Of a stretch of 64,000 nt of DNA, positions 46,710-56,234 are shown one piece after another. Within the stretch, counting starts at the first letter, position 1, and the number at the start of each line of letters is the position of its first letter. Made by a program: the position numbers and the translations under genes. Source of the DNA: Chromobacterium sphagni (lineage in GTDB: Bacteria > Pseudomonadota > Gammaproteobacteria > Burkholderiales > Chromobacteriaceae); NCBI RefSeq assembly GCF_001855555.1, contig NZ_MKCT01000002.1:1-64000 (forward strand). Direction: 5' to 3'. The notes below the pieces were generated by a model that was not told the origin of the DNA, searched no databases, and saw only the letters and a program-made list of their open reading frames with translations.

Positions 46710-46854
46710 AGTTCCACATGAAAATATCTGCACCAATCCATTCAGTCCGCGCCGCCCATCGCAGGCGCCGCGCCGCGGCGCTGAGTAAGCCGCCGGCAAA
46801 TATGGGATGATGGCGAGCTAAGCAGCAAAGTCGGATAGCATACACGGAGACACC

Positions 46855-47604
46855 ATGGACATGAGTTGGCAGCAGTTGATCGATCTTTACTGGAGCGCGG
46901 CGAAATGGCAGGTCAACCTGCTGATAATGGGCAACCTGCTGGGCGGCCTGTGCCTGGGCAGCCTGCTGGGTTATGAGCGCTGGTACAACGGCCGCGCCGC
47001 CGGCATGCGCACCTATGGCTTGGTATGCATGGCCTCGACCGCGGCAATCAGCATCATCGGCTATTCCGGTTTCTGGTACGGCGGGCATAATCCGGACACG
47101 GTGCATGGCGACATGACGCGGGTGGCGCAAGGGGTGCTCACCGGCATAGGCTTTCTGGGCGCCGGCATGATCATGAAGGAAGGGCTGAGCATCAGCGGCC
47201 TGACTTCGGCCGCCTCGGTATGGATGTCTTCGGTGATAGGTATTTTGCTGGGCGTGGGCTTTTACGCCGCCGCCATCGCGCTGACCTTGCTGTGCATGGC
47301 GTTCGTGGTGGTGGTGAACCGGATTGAGCACATCCTGCCGCGCCGGCTCAGCCTGTTCATCACCATCAGGCTGATGCCCGACCACAACTGGACGGTGGAG
47401 ACGCTGGAGCAGCGGCTGGCGCGCTCCGGCCTGCTGCTGCACGACGAGAGCATCAGCATCAGGGCAGATCAGGCCGGCACCGTGTGGAACTTCATGATCT
47501 CGGCGCAGAACCGCCGCACCTTCATCAGCGTGGTGGATCTGGCGCGCGACATCATGGCCGCCGACCACATCCAGGAACTGGACATCCAGCCGGCGCGCAA
47601 CTGA
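46855..47604 (+). CDS. MgtC/SapB-family membrane protein
   Basis: A 249-residue inner-membrane protein. The MgtC/SapB core has GSLLGYERWYNGRAAGMRTYGLVCMASTA, RVAQGVLTGIGFLGAGMIMKEG and SGLTSAASVWMSSVIGILLGVGFY, followed by a fourth helix and a cytoplasmic C-terminal ACT-like domain (about 160-249). The family is linked to growth at low Mg2+ and to intracellular survival; the precise role here is unknown. Monocistronic, with its stop four bases from the convergent zapE stop. Confidence 0.9.
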   Translation: MDMSWQQLIDLYWSAAKWQVNLLIMGNLLGGLCLGSLLGYERWYNGRAAGMRTYGLVCMASTAAISIIGYSGFWYGGHNPDTVHGDMTRVAQGVLTGIGFLGAGMIMKEGLSISGLTSAASVWMSSVIGILLGVGFYAAAIALTLLCMAFVVVVNRIEHILPRRLSLFITIRLMPDHNWTVETLEQRLARSGLLLHDESISIRADQAGTVWNFMISAQNRRTFISVVDLARDIMAADHIQELDIQPARN

Positions 47605-47608
47605 TGCC

Positions 47609-48772
47609 TTACACCGCCACGCCCGGCGGCGGCTGATCGTGGCTTTGCGCCATCGACTGGTGCGGCAGCTCCAGATAGCTTTTCGACTGCATCTCGGTCA
47701 ACCGGCTGGCGGTGCGGAAAAACTCCCCCGCCTGCAGGCCTTCGGTGTAGATCTCTTCCGGCGCGGCGGCCGCCGAGGCGATCAGCTTGACGCGGTTGTC
47801 GTAGAACACGTCCACCAGCCAGGTGAAGCGGCGCGCCACCGAAGCCTGCTTGGCGGTCAATCTGGGGATGCCGGACAGGAACACCGTGTGGTAGCCGCTG
47901 GCGATTTCCAGATAGTCGGTCTGCGCGCGCGGGCCGTCGCACAGTGCGGCAAAATCGAACCAGATCACCCCCGGCGACATCCTTTTCACCGGAATGCTGC
48001 GCCCCAGCACCGTGATCTCACCCTGCTTCAACTGGGGGCCGGTGCTGACGCGCCGGAACAGCTGCATCATTTTTTCCCCGTTCGCCGCATCGTCCGGCAC
48101 CATGAACAGCGGTTCGCGCGTCAGCTCGCGCAGCCGGTAGTCGTTGCCGCCGTCGACATTGAGCACATCCAGTTCGCGCTTGATCAGCTCTATCGTCGGC
48201 AGGAAGTTCTGCCGCTGCAGACCGTTGGGATAGAGATCGTCCGGCGCGTAGTTGGAGGTGGTCACCACCACCACCCCGCGCTCCAGCAGCGCCGACAACA
48301 GCCGGCCCAGCATCATCGCGTCGGCGATGTCCGACACGTGGAATTCATCGAAACACAGCAGCCGGGTGGCCTTGGCGATCTGGTCGGCGTAGGCCAGCAG
48401 CGGGTCCGGACTGCCTGCCAGCTTGCGCAGCTCGCGATGGGTCTCGGCCATGAAGTTATGGAAATGGATGCGGCGTTTGCGGCGGTAAGGCACGCAGGCG
48501 TAGAACGCATCCATCAGGAAGCTCTTGCCACGCCCCACACCGCCCCAGAAATACAGGCCACGCGGCACTTCGGGGCTCCTCAGGCTGCGGCCCAGGAAGC
48601 GATTGCGCTTGGACTTGAAGTCCACCAGTTGGTGCCACAGGCTGTCCAGCCGCTCTATGGCCGCCGCCTGGGCTTCGTCATGGATGAAGCCAGGCTTTTC
48701 GCTGGCCATCCGGTACCAGTCCTTCGGGCTGCAGTGGACGTTCTCGTCCGGGGAAAATGTGTGTTGCGACAT
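47609..48772 (-). CDS. zapE: Cell division ATPase ZapE (AFG1 family)
   Basis: A 387-residue AAA+ type ATPase of the AFG1/ZapE family, which in E. coli acts on the Z ring. It has GLYFWGGVGRGKSFLMDAF (Walker A) and LLCFDEFHVSDIADAMMLGRLL (Walker B and family signature), then VVTTSNYAPDDLYPNGLQRQNFLPTI and the C-terminal FAALCDGPRAQTDYLEIA. The ATG at 48772 begins the family-like N-terminus. Confidence 0.93.
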   Translation of the reverse strand: MSQHTFSPDENVHCSPKDWYRMASEKPGFIHDEAQAAAIERLDSLWHQLVDFKSKRNRFLGRSLRSPEVPRGLYFWGGVGRGKSFLMDAFYACVPYRRKRRIHFHNFMAETHRELRKLAGSPDPLLAYADQIAKATRLLCFDEFHVSDIADAMMLGRLLSALLERGVVVVTTSNYAPDDLYPNGLQRQNFLPTIELIKRELDVLNVDGGNDYRLRELTREPLFMVPDDAANGEKMMQLFRRVSTGPQLKQGEITVLGRSIPVKRMSPGVIWFDFAALCDGPRAQTDYLEIASGYHTVFLSGIPRLTAKQASVARRFTWLVDVFYDNRVKLIASAAAAPEEIYTEGLQAGEFFRTASRLTEMQSKSYLELPHQSMAQSHDQPPPGVAV

Positions 48773-48862
48773 GGTTATGCTTGATTCTGCGCGACTGGTT
48801 GGCGCCGCCGCGGCGGCCGGGAATCCCTGCATGATAACCGCTTTGCCCCATTCTTGCCCCAC

Positions 48863-49627
48863 TCAGCGGCAAGGCGCCAGCCGGATGCCGGACGGCGCGG
48901 CCAGCCGCTGCAGGCTGCCGTCGCGGCACATGTCGTCCAGCGCGCGGTTGAATTCGGCCAGCATGCCCGGCCGCACCCGACTGCGGGTGAAGCCGTACAA
49001 ATAGGTGAGCGGGCGCACCTCGGCCAGCTGGCGGATATTGGACAGGCCGTCGCGGCGCATCCAGTAGCGCGCCACATCGTCGTTGGAGAAGGCCACCGCC
49101 TCTTTGCCGTAGCGGCCGGCCGCCAGCTTGCGCAGCACGGTTTCCGGGTCCAGCTCCACCGCGACGCTGACGCCGGGCACGCCCTTGACCAGCCGCTCGC
49201 AATTGTCCTGCGACAGAGACGGGCCGTACACCGCCATATTGCGGCCGGTCAAATCGGCCGGCCGCCGATAGCGCAAGGCCGCGCCGCCCTGCACATACAG
49301 GCCGTAGCTGCTGGACAGCACCGGCCGCGACAGCTCCATCACCGCGCGCCGCTCCGGGGCGTCCTGCACCAGCACCAGGCCGTCGGCCCCGCCCTGGTTG
49401 ATGGTGAGCAATGCCCGCTTCCAGACCATGATCTGCACATCGCAGCGCCAGGACAGCCGGCGGCAGGCTTCTTGCAGGATGACCACCAGCGCGCCGCCCG
49501 GCTTGCCGGCCGCGCTCTGGGAAATGAAGGGCGGGAACAGCTGGGTGACGAAAGACAGTTCGCGCGGCGCTGCCTCGGCCCGCAGACAGGCGCAGGCCAG
49601 CAAGCAACCCAACCACGCTGTTCGCAT
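48863..49627 (-). CDS. Orphan periplasmic solute-binding protein (family 3)
   Basis: A 254-residue secreted protein with signal peptide MRTAWLGCLLACACLRAEA. It has the two-lobe family 3 fold: LSFVTQLFPPFISQSAAGKPGGALVVILQEACRRLSW, GGADGLVLVQDAPERRAVMELSRPV, and RPADLTGRNMAVYGPSL. There are no permease or ATPase genes beside it. Such orphan binding proteins often serve distant transporters or sensing; its ligand is unknown. GGGGAGGGAAG lies directly before the ATG at 49627. Confidence 0.8.
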   Translation of the reverse strand: MRTAWLGCLLACACLRAEAAPRELSFVTQLFPPFISQSAAGKPGGALVVILQEACRRLSWRCDVQIMVWKRALLTINQGGADGLVLVQDAPERRAVMELSRPVLSSSYGLYVQGGAALRYRRPADLTGRNMAVYGPSLSQDNCERLVKGVPGVSVAVELDPETVLRKLAAGRYGKEAVAFSNDDVARYWMRRDGLSNIRQLAEVRPLTYLYGFTRSRVRPGMLAEFNRALDDMCRDGSLQRLAAPSGIRLAPCR

Positions 49628-49676
49628 CTTCCCTCCCCTGCCTGTTTTCAATCAGTATAGGACTGACAGAGAACAA

Positions 49677-50288
49677 TTATCCCGGCTGGCGCGCCCTCCA
49701 GGCCGCCAGCGACGGCCGCTGCCACTGCCGCTCGGCATAGACGGCCAGCCGCGGCGGCAGCTCCGCCGCCGTCAGCCGCTTCAACAGCAATGCCAACTCG
49801 GCGTCGACGACGCTCCAGGCGCCGAACAGGTCGCCGCCGTCGGCAGGCGCCACTTCCTCGGCCAGGGCAATCAGCTTGTGCGCCGCCGCGCGCGCCGCGT
49901 CGCCCAGCGGCAAGGCCGGCTGCAAGCCGTACACAACCTCGGTGCTGCGCTCGTCGCGCAAAGACAGGAGGTCGCTGCGCAGCCAGGCCTGCAACTGGCG
50001 GGCGCGGGCGCGCTGCCGCAAATCGCACGGCAACACCCGGACCGTGTCCGGGTAGGCTTCTTCAAGGTATTCGATGATGGCGGAGGACTCGCTGAGGCAG
50101 AAATCGCCGTGCCGCAGCATGGGAACGCGGGAAGTTAGCGATTGCCGGCGATAGGCGGACTCGAACTGCTCGCCGCCGCCCAGGTCGCGGACGCATACGT
50201 CAAAGGGTAGCCCCTTCTCGCTCAGCGCCACAAAAGCCGCCATCGCGTAGGGGCTGAGAAAATCTTGATCGACGTGGAGTTGCAGCAT
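49677..50288 (-). CDS. yfcF: Glutathione S-transferase, YfcF-like
   Basis: A 203-residue GST. The thioredoxin-like N-domain has DQDFLSPYAMAAFVALSEKGLPFDV, VPMLRHGDFCLSESSAIIEYLE (cis-Pro and SSA glutathione-binding motif). The C-domain reads RARARQLQAWLRSDLLSLRDERSTEVVY and WSVVDAELALLLKRL, and closely follows E. coli YfcF, a GST with peroxidase and disulfide reductase activity. The ATG at 50288 is the family start. Single gene upstream of the solute-binding protein. Confidence 0.88.
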   Translation of the reverse strand: MLQLHVDQDFLSPYAMAAFVALSEKGLPFDVCVRDLGGGEQFESAYRRQSLTSRVPMLRHGDFCLSESSAIIEYLEEAYPDTVRVLPCDLRQRARARQLQAWLRSDLLSLRDERSTEVVYGLQPALPLGDAARAAAHKLIALAEEVAPADGGDLFGAWSVVDAELALLLKRLTAAELPPRLAVYAERQWQRPSLAAWRARQPG

Positions 50289-50369
50289 GTCATTGTCTCG
50301 TCTGAACCGAAGCATGACATGCTAATCGCAGACTTGGCCTCAGCCAAGCCCGCGACCCTCAATAGTTTG

Positions 50370-51260
50370 TCAAACGGCGTCGAACAATCCGGTAGATAGG
50401 TAGCGGTCACCGCGGTCGCACACCACCGACACGATCACCGCGTCCTTCAGTTGGGCATCCAGGCGCAAAGCCACCGCCAGCGCGCCGCCGGACGATGGCC
50501 CGGCCAGGATGCCTTCGCGCCGCGCCAACAGCCGCGCGGTGTCCTCCGCCTCCTGCTGGCCGACATATTGAATTTCGTCCACCCGTGAGAAATCGCAGAT
50601 GCTGGGCACGTATGGATCTTCCCATTTGCGGATGCCGGCGATCTGGCTGCCCGGCTCCGGATGCACGCCTATGATGCGGATATCCGGATTCCTCTCCTTC
50701 AGGAAGCGGCTGCTGCCCATGATGGTGCCGGTAGTGCCCATGCTGGAGACGAAATGGGTGATCCGGCCCTGAGTGTCGGCCCAGATTTCCGGCCCGGTGG
50801 TTTCGTAGTGCGCCAGCGGGTTGTCCGGATTGGAGAACTGGTCCAGGATGCGGCCTTCGCCCGCCGCCTCCATGCTGCGCGCCAGGTCTATCGCCGCTGG
50901 CATCGAACCGGCGGCCGGCGTGAGAAGTACCTCCGCGCCGTAGGCGCGCATCGCCTGCACCCGCTCGGCGCTGGAGTTTTCCGGCATGATCAGGATCATC
51001 CGGTAGCCCATCATCGCCGCGGCCATCGCCAGCGCGATGCCGGTGTTGCCGCTGGTGGGCTCGATCAGCGTATCGCCGGGCCGGATGTCGCCGCGTTGTT
51101 CGGCGCGCCGTATCATCGACAGCGCCGGCCGGTCCTTGACCGAACCGGCGGGATTGTTGCCTTCCAGCTTCAGCAGAATCACATTGCCATTGTCGCCCGG
51201 CAGGCGCTTGAGCTTGACCAGCGGCGTGCCGCCGACGAAATCTTCCAGATGCTTGTACAC
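50370..51260 (-). CDS. cysM: Cysteine synthase B (O-acetylserine sulfhydrylase) CysM
   Basis: A PLP enzyme making cysteine from O-acetylserine and sulfide or thiosulfate. The PLP-lysine motif is NNPAGSVKDRPALSMI, followed by the substrate loop EPTSGNTGIALAMAAAMMGYRM, the GTTGT phosphate loop and ending ICDRGDRYLSTG-like VVCDRGDRYLSTGLFD. These match CysM rather than CysK. The GTG at 51260 has GGGAG seven to eight bases upstream; the longer frame has no family-like sequence. 296 residues. Confidence 0.93.
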   Translation of the reverse strand: MYKHLEDFVGGTPLVKLKRLPGDNGNVILLKLEGNNPAGSVKDRPALSMIRRAEQRGDIRPGDTLIEPTSGNTGIALAMAAAMMGYRMILIMPENSSAERVQAMRAYGAEVLLTPAAGSMPAAIDLARSMEAAGEGRILDQFSNPDNPLAHYETTGPEIWADTQGRITHFVSSMGTTGTIMGSSRFLKERNPDIRIIGVHPEPGSQIAGIRKWEDPYVPSICDFSRVDEIQYVGQQEAEDTARLLARREGILAGPSSGGALAVALRLDAQLKDAVIVSVVCDRGDRYLSTGLFDAV

Positions 51261-51582
51261 AGAGGTTCTCCCAGAACTGGCCCCATTATATCTATTGGCT
51301 ATCAGTAGAGACGAAATCGTTATTTCTAATCTAATAACCGTCGGTAACAGGACCATCCTGCGCGCCGTCGGCGGAATGAACCTAGCAACTTTTGCAAACG
51401 GCCTGCGGCAGGGAGGTGCGGCGATCGGGAACCGACTGGGGCGATGCGGGGGAAATTCACGGGGAAGATTGAAACACTGCTATGCCGCCGAAAACACATA
51501 GCCACACAGCCGGCCAGTGAACGATCAGGCTCAATCAAGCGCGGAATGGGGAGACGGCGCCGATAGTTTGGCGCCATGGGGT
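51261..51582. promoter_or_regulatory. cysM leader and promoter region
   Basis: No gene. On the minus strand TATAAT (51290-51285) lies 25 bp before the cysM GTG without a good -35. A dyad TTATT-N8-AATAA (51320-51337) sits just upstream, where a LysR-type activator such as CysB would bind (inference). The remainder, 51340-51582, shows no clear element. Confidence 0.4.
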
Positions 51583-51771
51583 TCACTGGGTGTAGGTGTC
51601 CAAAAAGGCGCGGACTCTTTCCTCCGCCTTTTCACGCGCAAGATGATAACGCTGCTGCACCAGGCTGATCAGCTTTTGAAGCTCATCTTCAGTTTCCATT
51701 GCCTCATCGGACGGCAGTATCTCGTTGCGGGAAGGCGTGGCTTGATTCCGTACTGGGGTGTTGTCCATCAT
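51583..51771 (-). CDS. Small CsbD-like protein
   Basis: A 62-residue acidic protein. The C-terminal half, ELQKLISLVQQRYHLAREKAEERVRAFL, resembles the end of CsbD/YjbJ stress proteins (ERYGYQKDQAEKEV pattern); the N-terminal half is unrelated. Three consecutive ATGs occur, and the middle one at 51771 is best spaced from GGAG. Monocistronic between cysM and dld. Similarity is short, so the family call is tentative. Confidence 0.6.
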   Translation of the reverse strand: MMDNTPVRNQATPSRNEILPSDEAMETEDELQKLISLVQQRYHLAREKAEERVRAFLDTYTQ

Positions 51772-51957
51772 CATGGCTCCGTATGTTCGGCCGGCTAACA
51801 TGGCTAGTCGCCACGTGGACAAAGAGTACAAAGACCGATTCGCGACGTATGTGCGCCACCCCACGCATGCGCAGATAGCGTCCATCCGCCATCGGAAGAT
51901 CGGCAACCGGCCACCCGACAAAAGAGAATCGCCGCCTAAAAATCATCGCGGCTTTGC

Positions 51958-54780
51958 TCAGGCCCCTCCGGGCGGCGCGCTGCAAAAATCCAGCAAAGCC
52001 TCGATGCTCTGGTACTCAAAGCCCGCGTGTTCGGTCAGGCCGATCTGGCAAGTTCGGCTCATCGACACGCCGTGCCGGCAAGCTTCGGGCAAAACCGGCT
52101 TCAGCCGCCGCAAGCTATGGGCGTTCAGCTCCGGCACGGTGAAGCCCTTGTCGCCGGCAAAGCCGCAACAAGCGATATCGGGCACCGTCAACCGCTCGCA
52201 ACAGCGCTCGGCCAACTGCGTGAGCGCGCCGGCCACTCCCATGCTGGAAGCGCTGCACGGAATATGCAGCGCCAGTTGATCGCGCCGGCGATGGAACCGC
52301 AGCCTGGGAAGCACCCGTTCAACCAGAAAGCTGGCGGCGTCGAACAAGTTGAGCCTGGCATCCAGCAAGCCGTCCGCCTGAGCCTGTTTCACCCTCGCCG
52401 CGCACGGGCCGTTGTCCAGATACACCGGATGCAAGCCATCCCGGCTGGCCCGCAGCAGCGCCCGGTTCAACGCGCGCTCGGCATCGCCCTGCGCCGCCGC
52501 AGCATTGGCCGAGGCGAATGGCTGGCCGCAGCATAGGCCATTGTGGCCGGGTGGATAAACGGGATGGAAGCCGGCGCGGCGCAACAGGCTGACCGCGTGT
52601 CCCGCCACGGAGCGCCCGCCGGCGCCCTCCGCCAGCACGCGGTTGACGCAGCTGACAAACAGCACCACCGGCTCGCCCCCGCCGGTCAGTTGCGGCAACG
52701 GCGCGGCGGCGCGCGGCAAGCTGGCCGGAATCAAGGGAATGATCTTGCGCCTGCTGCGCAGCCGTTGGCTGACGGCGTGCAGGCGCTCGGGGCCGAACCA
52801 GTGCGCCAGGCGCAGGCCGCCGCGCGCCGCCGCCGTCATCAGGCCCATGCGGCGGGCGGCGAACATCGCCGCTCCGGGCCGGGACGACGCGCCTTGCAGC
52901 CGCTTCATCAGCGCGCCGGCATTGATGCCCACCGGACAGCGGGCGGCGCACATGCCGGTGGCCGCGCAAGTGTCGATCGCGCGGTAGCGGTAGTCTGCCC
53001 GCAGCGCCGCCAGTTCATCCGCCGCGCCGCCTTCGCGCTGCAATTGCCGGATGCGCCGCCAGGCGACGATGCGCTGGCGCGGACTAAGGGTAAGGCCGTG
53101 CGAGGGACAGGCCGGCTCGCAGAAGCCGCATTCGGTGCAGCGGTCCACCAGCGGGTCCGCCGCCGGCATCGGCTTGAGGTTTTCCAGATGCAGCCTGGCG
53201 TTGTCGGTGATGATCACCCCGGGATTGAGCAGGCCCTCCGGGTCGAACAAGGCCTTGATGCGGCGCATGATGTTCCAGGCGGCGTCGCCCCACTCCTGGC
53301 GCACAAACGGCGCCACATTGCGGCCGGTGCCGTGCTCGGCCTTCAGCGAGCCGTCGTACTCGCCGGCAACCAGGTCGCTGACGTCCTGCATCAAGGCCTC
53401 GTAGCGCGCCACTTCGGCCGGGCTGTCGAAGCCGGGCGCGAACACAAAGTGCAGATTGCCGTCCAGCGCGTGGCCGAACAGCAGCGCCTCGTCGTAGCCA
53501 TGCTTGTCGAACAGCCCGGTCAGCCGCGCCACGCCGTCGGCCAGATGCTCAATCGGAAACGCCACATCCTCGATCACCACCGTAGTGCCCACCGGCCGCG
53601 CCGCCCCCACCGCCGGAAACAGGCCCTTGCGCAGCGCCCAGTAGCTTTCGCACTGGCGCGCGTCGCCGCTGAAGCCGCTGGACGCCTGCGGCGCATAATC
53701 GGCGAGCAGCTGATCTATCGCTGCGCGATGCCCGGCCAGCTCGGCCGCGCCGCCGGCGCGCAGCTCGATCAGCAGGCAGCTGCTGCCCGGCCCCACCGTA
53801 TGATAGAGAAAGTCCGGCAAACCGCTGTTGTTCTGCACCGCGCGTATGCTGCGGCTGTCTATCAGCTCCACCGCCGACACGCCGCAGCGCTGCCGCGCCG
53901 CGCTCAGCGCCGACACCGCGCGGCAGCAGCGCGCCAGATCGTCGAACAACACCAGCGCGGAAGCCTTGTGCGGATGCTCGACTATGGTGCGGAAGGTGAT
54001 CTCGCTGATGAAGCCCAGCGTGCCTTCCGACCCGATCAGCAAGTGGCTGAGCATCTCCACCGGATCGGCAAAATCCAGCAAGGCGTTGATGCCGTAGCCG
54101 GTGGTGTTCTTCAGCCGGTACTTGCGGCGCACCCGCTCCGCCAGCGCCTCATCGTCGGCCAGCTCGCGCGACAATTGGGCCAATCCGTCCAGCAGGCCGG
54201 CATGGGAGGCGCGGAACGCCGCCACGCTGGCCGCATCGGCGGTGTCCAGCACCGCGCCATCCAGCAGCAGCGCGCGGATGGCGAGCATGGTGTGGTAGCT
54301 GTTGTCGCGGGTGCCGCAGCACATGCCGCTGGAGTTGTTGGCGGCGATGCCGCCTATCTTGGCGGTGTTGATCGACGCCGGATCGGGACCTATCTTGCGG
54401 CCGTACGGCGCCAGCATCGCGTTGGCGTGGGCCCCTATCATGCCGGGCGACAGCCGGATGCGCGCGCCGCCGTCCAGCACCTGGCCGCGGTTGAAACCGT
54501 CGCCCAGCAGCGCCAGCACCGAGTCCGACACCGCCTGGCCGGACAGGCTGGTGCCGGCGGCGCGGAAGGTGACCGCCACCCGGTGCTCGCGCGCCAGCCG
54601 CAGGATGTGGCCGACTTCGGCCTCGTTTTCCACTTTCGCCACGATCTGCGGCCGCAGCCGGTAAAAGCTGGCATCGGTGCCGTAGGCCAGCGTGGACAGC
54701 GGATCGGTATGGATGCGCGCCGCCGGCAGATGGGCCAGCAGGTCCTGGTGAAAAGCGCGGTGGGCGGGACTCATGCTCAT
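51958..54780 (-). CDS. dld: FAD/Fe-S D-lactate dehydrogenase (Dld-II type)
   Basis: A 940-residue fusion. The N-terminal FAD_binding_4 domain has VTFRAAGTSLSGQAVSD and the PDPASINTAKIGGIAANNSSGM block, then an FAD-oxidase C domain with GHALDGNLHF and EHGTGRNVAPFV. Two 4Fe-4S motifs follow near residues 545 (CTECGFCEPACP) and 605 (CAATGMCAARCPVG), and two CCG-type domains (GLCCGQPFAS, CCGFAGDKGF). This layout is known for Fe-S D-lactate dehydrogenases feeding electrons to quinone. The ATG overlaps the lldF stop as ATGA, so it is co-translated with the L-lactate genes. Confidence 0.9.
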   Translation of the reverse strand: MSMSPAHRAFHQDLLAHLPAARIHTDPLSTLAYGTDASFYRLRPQIVAKVENEAEVGHILRLAREHRVAVTFRAAGTSLSGQAVSDSVLALLGDGFNRGQVLDGGARIRLSPGMIGAHANAMLAPYGRKIGPDPASINTAKIGGIAANNSSGMCCGTRDNSYHTMLAIRALLLDGAVLDTADAASVAAFRASHAGLLDGLAQLSRELADDEALAERVRRKYRLKNTTGYGINALLDFADPVEMLSHLLIGSEGTLGFISEITFRTIVEHPHKASALVLFDDLARCCRAVSALSAARQRCGVSAVELIDSRSIRAVQNNSGLPDFLYHTVGPGSSCLLIELRAGGAAELAGHRAAIDQLLADYAPQASSGFSGDARQCESYWALRKGLFPAVGAARPVGTTVVIEDVAFPIEHLADGVARLTGLFDKHGYDEALLFGHALDGNLHFVFAPGFDSPAEVARYEALMQDVSDLVAGEYDGSLKAEHGTGRNVAPFVRQEWGDAAWNIMRRIKALFDPEGLLNPGVIITDNARLHLENLKPMPAADPLVDRCTECGFCEPACPSHGLTLSPRQRIVAWRRIRQLQREGGAADELAALRADYRYRAIDTCAATGMCAARCPVGINAGALMKRLQGASSRPGAAMFAARRMGLMTAAARGGLRLAHWFGPERLHAVSQRLRSRRKIIPLIPASLPRAAAPLPQLTGGGEPVVLFVSCVNRVLAEGAGGRSVAGHAVSLLRRAGFHPVYPPGHNGLCCGQPFASANAAAAQGDAERALNRALLRASRDGLHPVYLDNGPCAARVKQAQADGLLDARLNLFDAASFLVERVLPRLRFHRRRDQLALHIPCSASSMGVAGALTQLAERCCERLTVPDIACCGFAGDKGFTVPELNAHSLRRLKPVLPEACRHGVSMSRTCQIGLTEHAGFEYQSIEALLDFCSAPPGGA

Positions 54781-56234
54781 GACAGCTCCCGGCGGGCGGC
54801 TTCGCGCTCGCGCACCCGTTCGTGCAGGGTTTTGGCCGCTGGCGTCAGCGGAACATGATTCTGGGTCCAACCCAATTGGTTTGGCGGCGTGAGCCTGCGC
54901 AGCCGCGTCGCCGCCCAGCCGAACATCCGGTACAGATTGGGCGAAGCGTGCAGCAGCCGCCAGCCCTTCCAGGCCAGGCTCTCCGCCACGCTGTGCGCCG
55001 CGCCCTGGCCGCGCAGCGGATGGACGACGCGCTGGTCCGCCGGACGCTGGCTTTCCTGGCGCAGCCGCATCAGCATTTCCGGGATCGGTATCCGCACCGG
55101 GCACACCTCGCCGCAGGCGCCGCACAGACTTGAGGCGGTCGGCAGGTCGCGGGTGTCTTCCAGTCCCATCAGGTGCGGCGAGATGATCTCGCCTATCGGC
55201 CCCGGATAGGTGGTGCCGTAGGCATGGCCGCCGATGCGGGTATAGACCGGACAGTGGTTCATGCAGGCGCCGCAGCGTATGCACTGCAGCGTCTTGCGCA
55301 GCTGCTCGTCGGCATAGGCCTGGCTGCGGCCATTGTCCAGCAACACCAAGTGCACCTCGCGCGGGCCGTCCTTCTCGTCCGCCTTGCGCGGGCCGCTGAT
55401 CATATTGAAATAGGTGGTGATCGGCTGGCCAATGGCGGAACGGGTCAGCAGGCTGTACAGCGGCACCACGTCCTCCAGCTTCTCAACCACTTTCTCGATG
55501 CCGGTGAGCGCGATGTGCAGGTCAGGCACCGTGGTGCACATGCGGCCGTTGCCCTCGTTTTCCACCAGGCACAGCGTGCCGGTTTCCGCCACCGCGAAAT
55601 TGACGCCGGACAGGCCGACGTCGGCATCCAGATACTTCTGCCGCAGCACGCGGCGGCCGATCTGGATCAGCGCGTCCACATCCTCGGTATATGGCGTGTC
55701 CGGCAATCGCTGATGGAATAGCTTGGCGATATCGGCCTTGGTCTTGTGGATGGCCGGCATGATGATGTGGGTGGGCTTTTCGCCGGCCAGCTGCACGATA
55801 TACTCGCCCATATCGCTTTCCACCGCCTCCACCCCCCGCCCGGCCAGATAATGGTTCAGTTCTATCTCCTCGCTGACCATGGACTTGCCCTTCACCATCA
55901 GCCTGCCCTGCCGCGCCGCCACCAGCGCGTGGATGATCCGCGCGGCCTCGTCGGCGGTCGCCGCCCAATGCACCGCCACGCCGTTGGCGATGAGTTTTTC
56001 CTCCAACTGCTCCAGCAAATCGGGCAGCCTCGACAGGCAACGCTGGCGGATGGCCTCGCCCAGCCGACGCAGGGCATCCAGCTCGGCAGGGTCGGGAAAA
56101 GCGTCCAGCCGCTTGGCCATCAGGAAGTCCATCGCGCCGCGCAGGCTGGTGCGCAGCTTGTCGTCGGCCAACGCGCTTCTGGCGTTGTCCTTGAATTGGC
56201 GCGACGAATGGACGGTGATCGGATGCTCGCTCAT
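54777..56234 (-). CDS. lldF: L-lactate dehydrogenase iron-sulfur subunit LldF (LutB)
   Basis: A 485-residue subunit of the LldEFG L-lactate oxidation complex. The DUF162-type N-terminal part (KGKSMVSEEIELNHYL, GVNFAVAETGTLCLVENEGNGRM) is followed by ferredoxin-like clusters CIRCGACMNHCPVY near residue 320 and LCGACGEVCPVRIP near 373, and a C-terminal DUF3390-like tail. The ATG at 56234 overlaps the lldG stop as ATGA. Confidence 0.94.
   Translation of the reverse strand: MSEHPITVHSSRQFKDNARSALADDKLRTSLRGAMDFLMAKRLDAFPDPAELDALRRLGEAIRQRCLSRLPDLLEQLEEKLIANGVAVHWAATADEAARIIHALVAARQGRLMVKGKSMVSEEIELNHYLAGRGVEAVESDMGEYIVQLAGEKPTHIIMPAIHKTKADIAKLFHQRLPDTPYTEDVDALIQIGRRVLRQKYLDADVGLSGVNFAVAETGTLCLVENEGNGRMCTTVPDLHIALTGIEKVVEKLEDVVPLYSLLTRSAIGQPITTYFNMISGPRKADEKDGPREVHLVLLDNGRSQAYADEQLRKTLQCIRCGACMNHCPVYTRIGGHAYGTTYPGPIGEIISPHLMGLEDTRDLPTASSLCGACGEVCPVRIPIPEMLMRLRQESQRPADQRVVHPLRGQGAAHSVAESLAWKGWRLLHASPNLYRMFGWAATRLRRLTPPNQLGWTQNHVPLTPAAKTLHERVREREAARRELS

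Noticed and set aside
51326-51586. Minus-strand ORF of 86 codons upstream of cysM
   Set aside because: Arg/Pro-rich, no ribosome site, overlaps the cysM promoter region and shows no family pattern.
52543-54858. Plus-strand ORF of 771 codons opposite dld
   Set aside because: Gly/Arg/Gln/His-rich translation with no family pattern; it is the antisense shadow of a well-supported high-GC gene.
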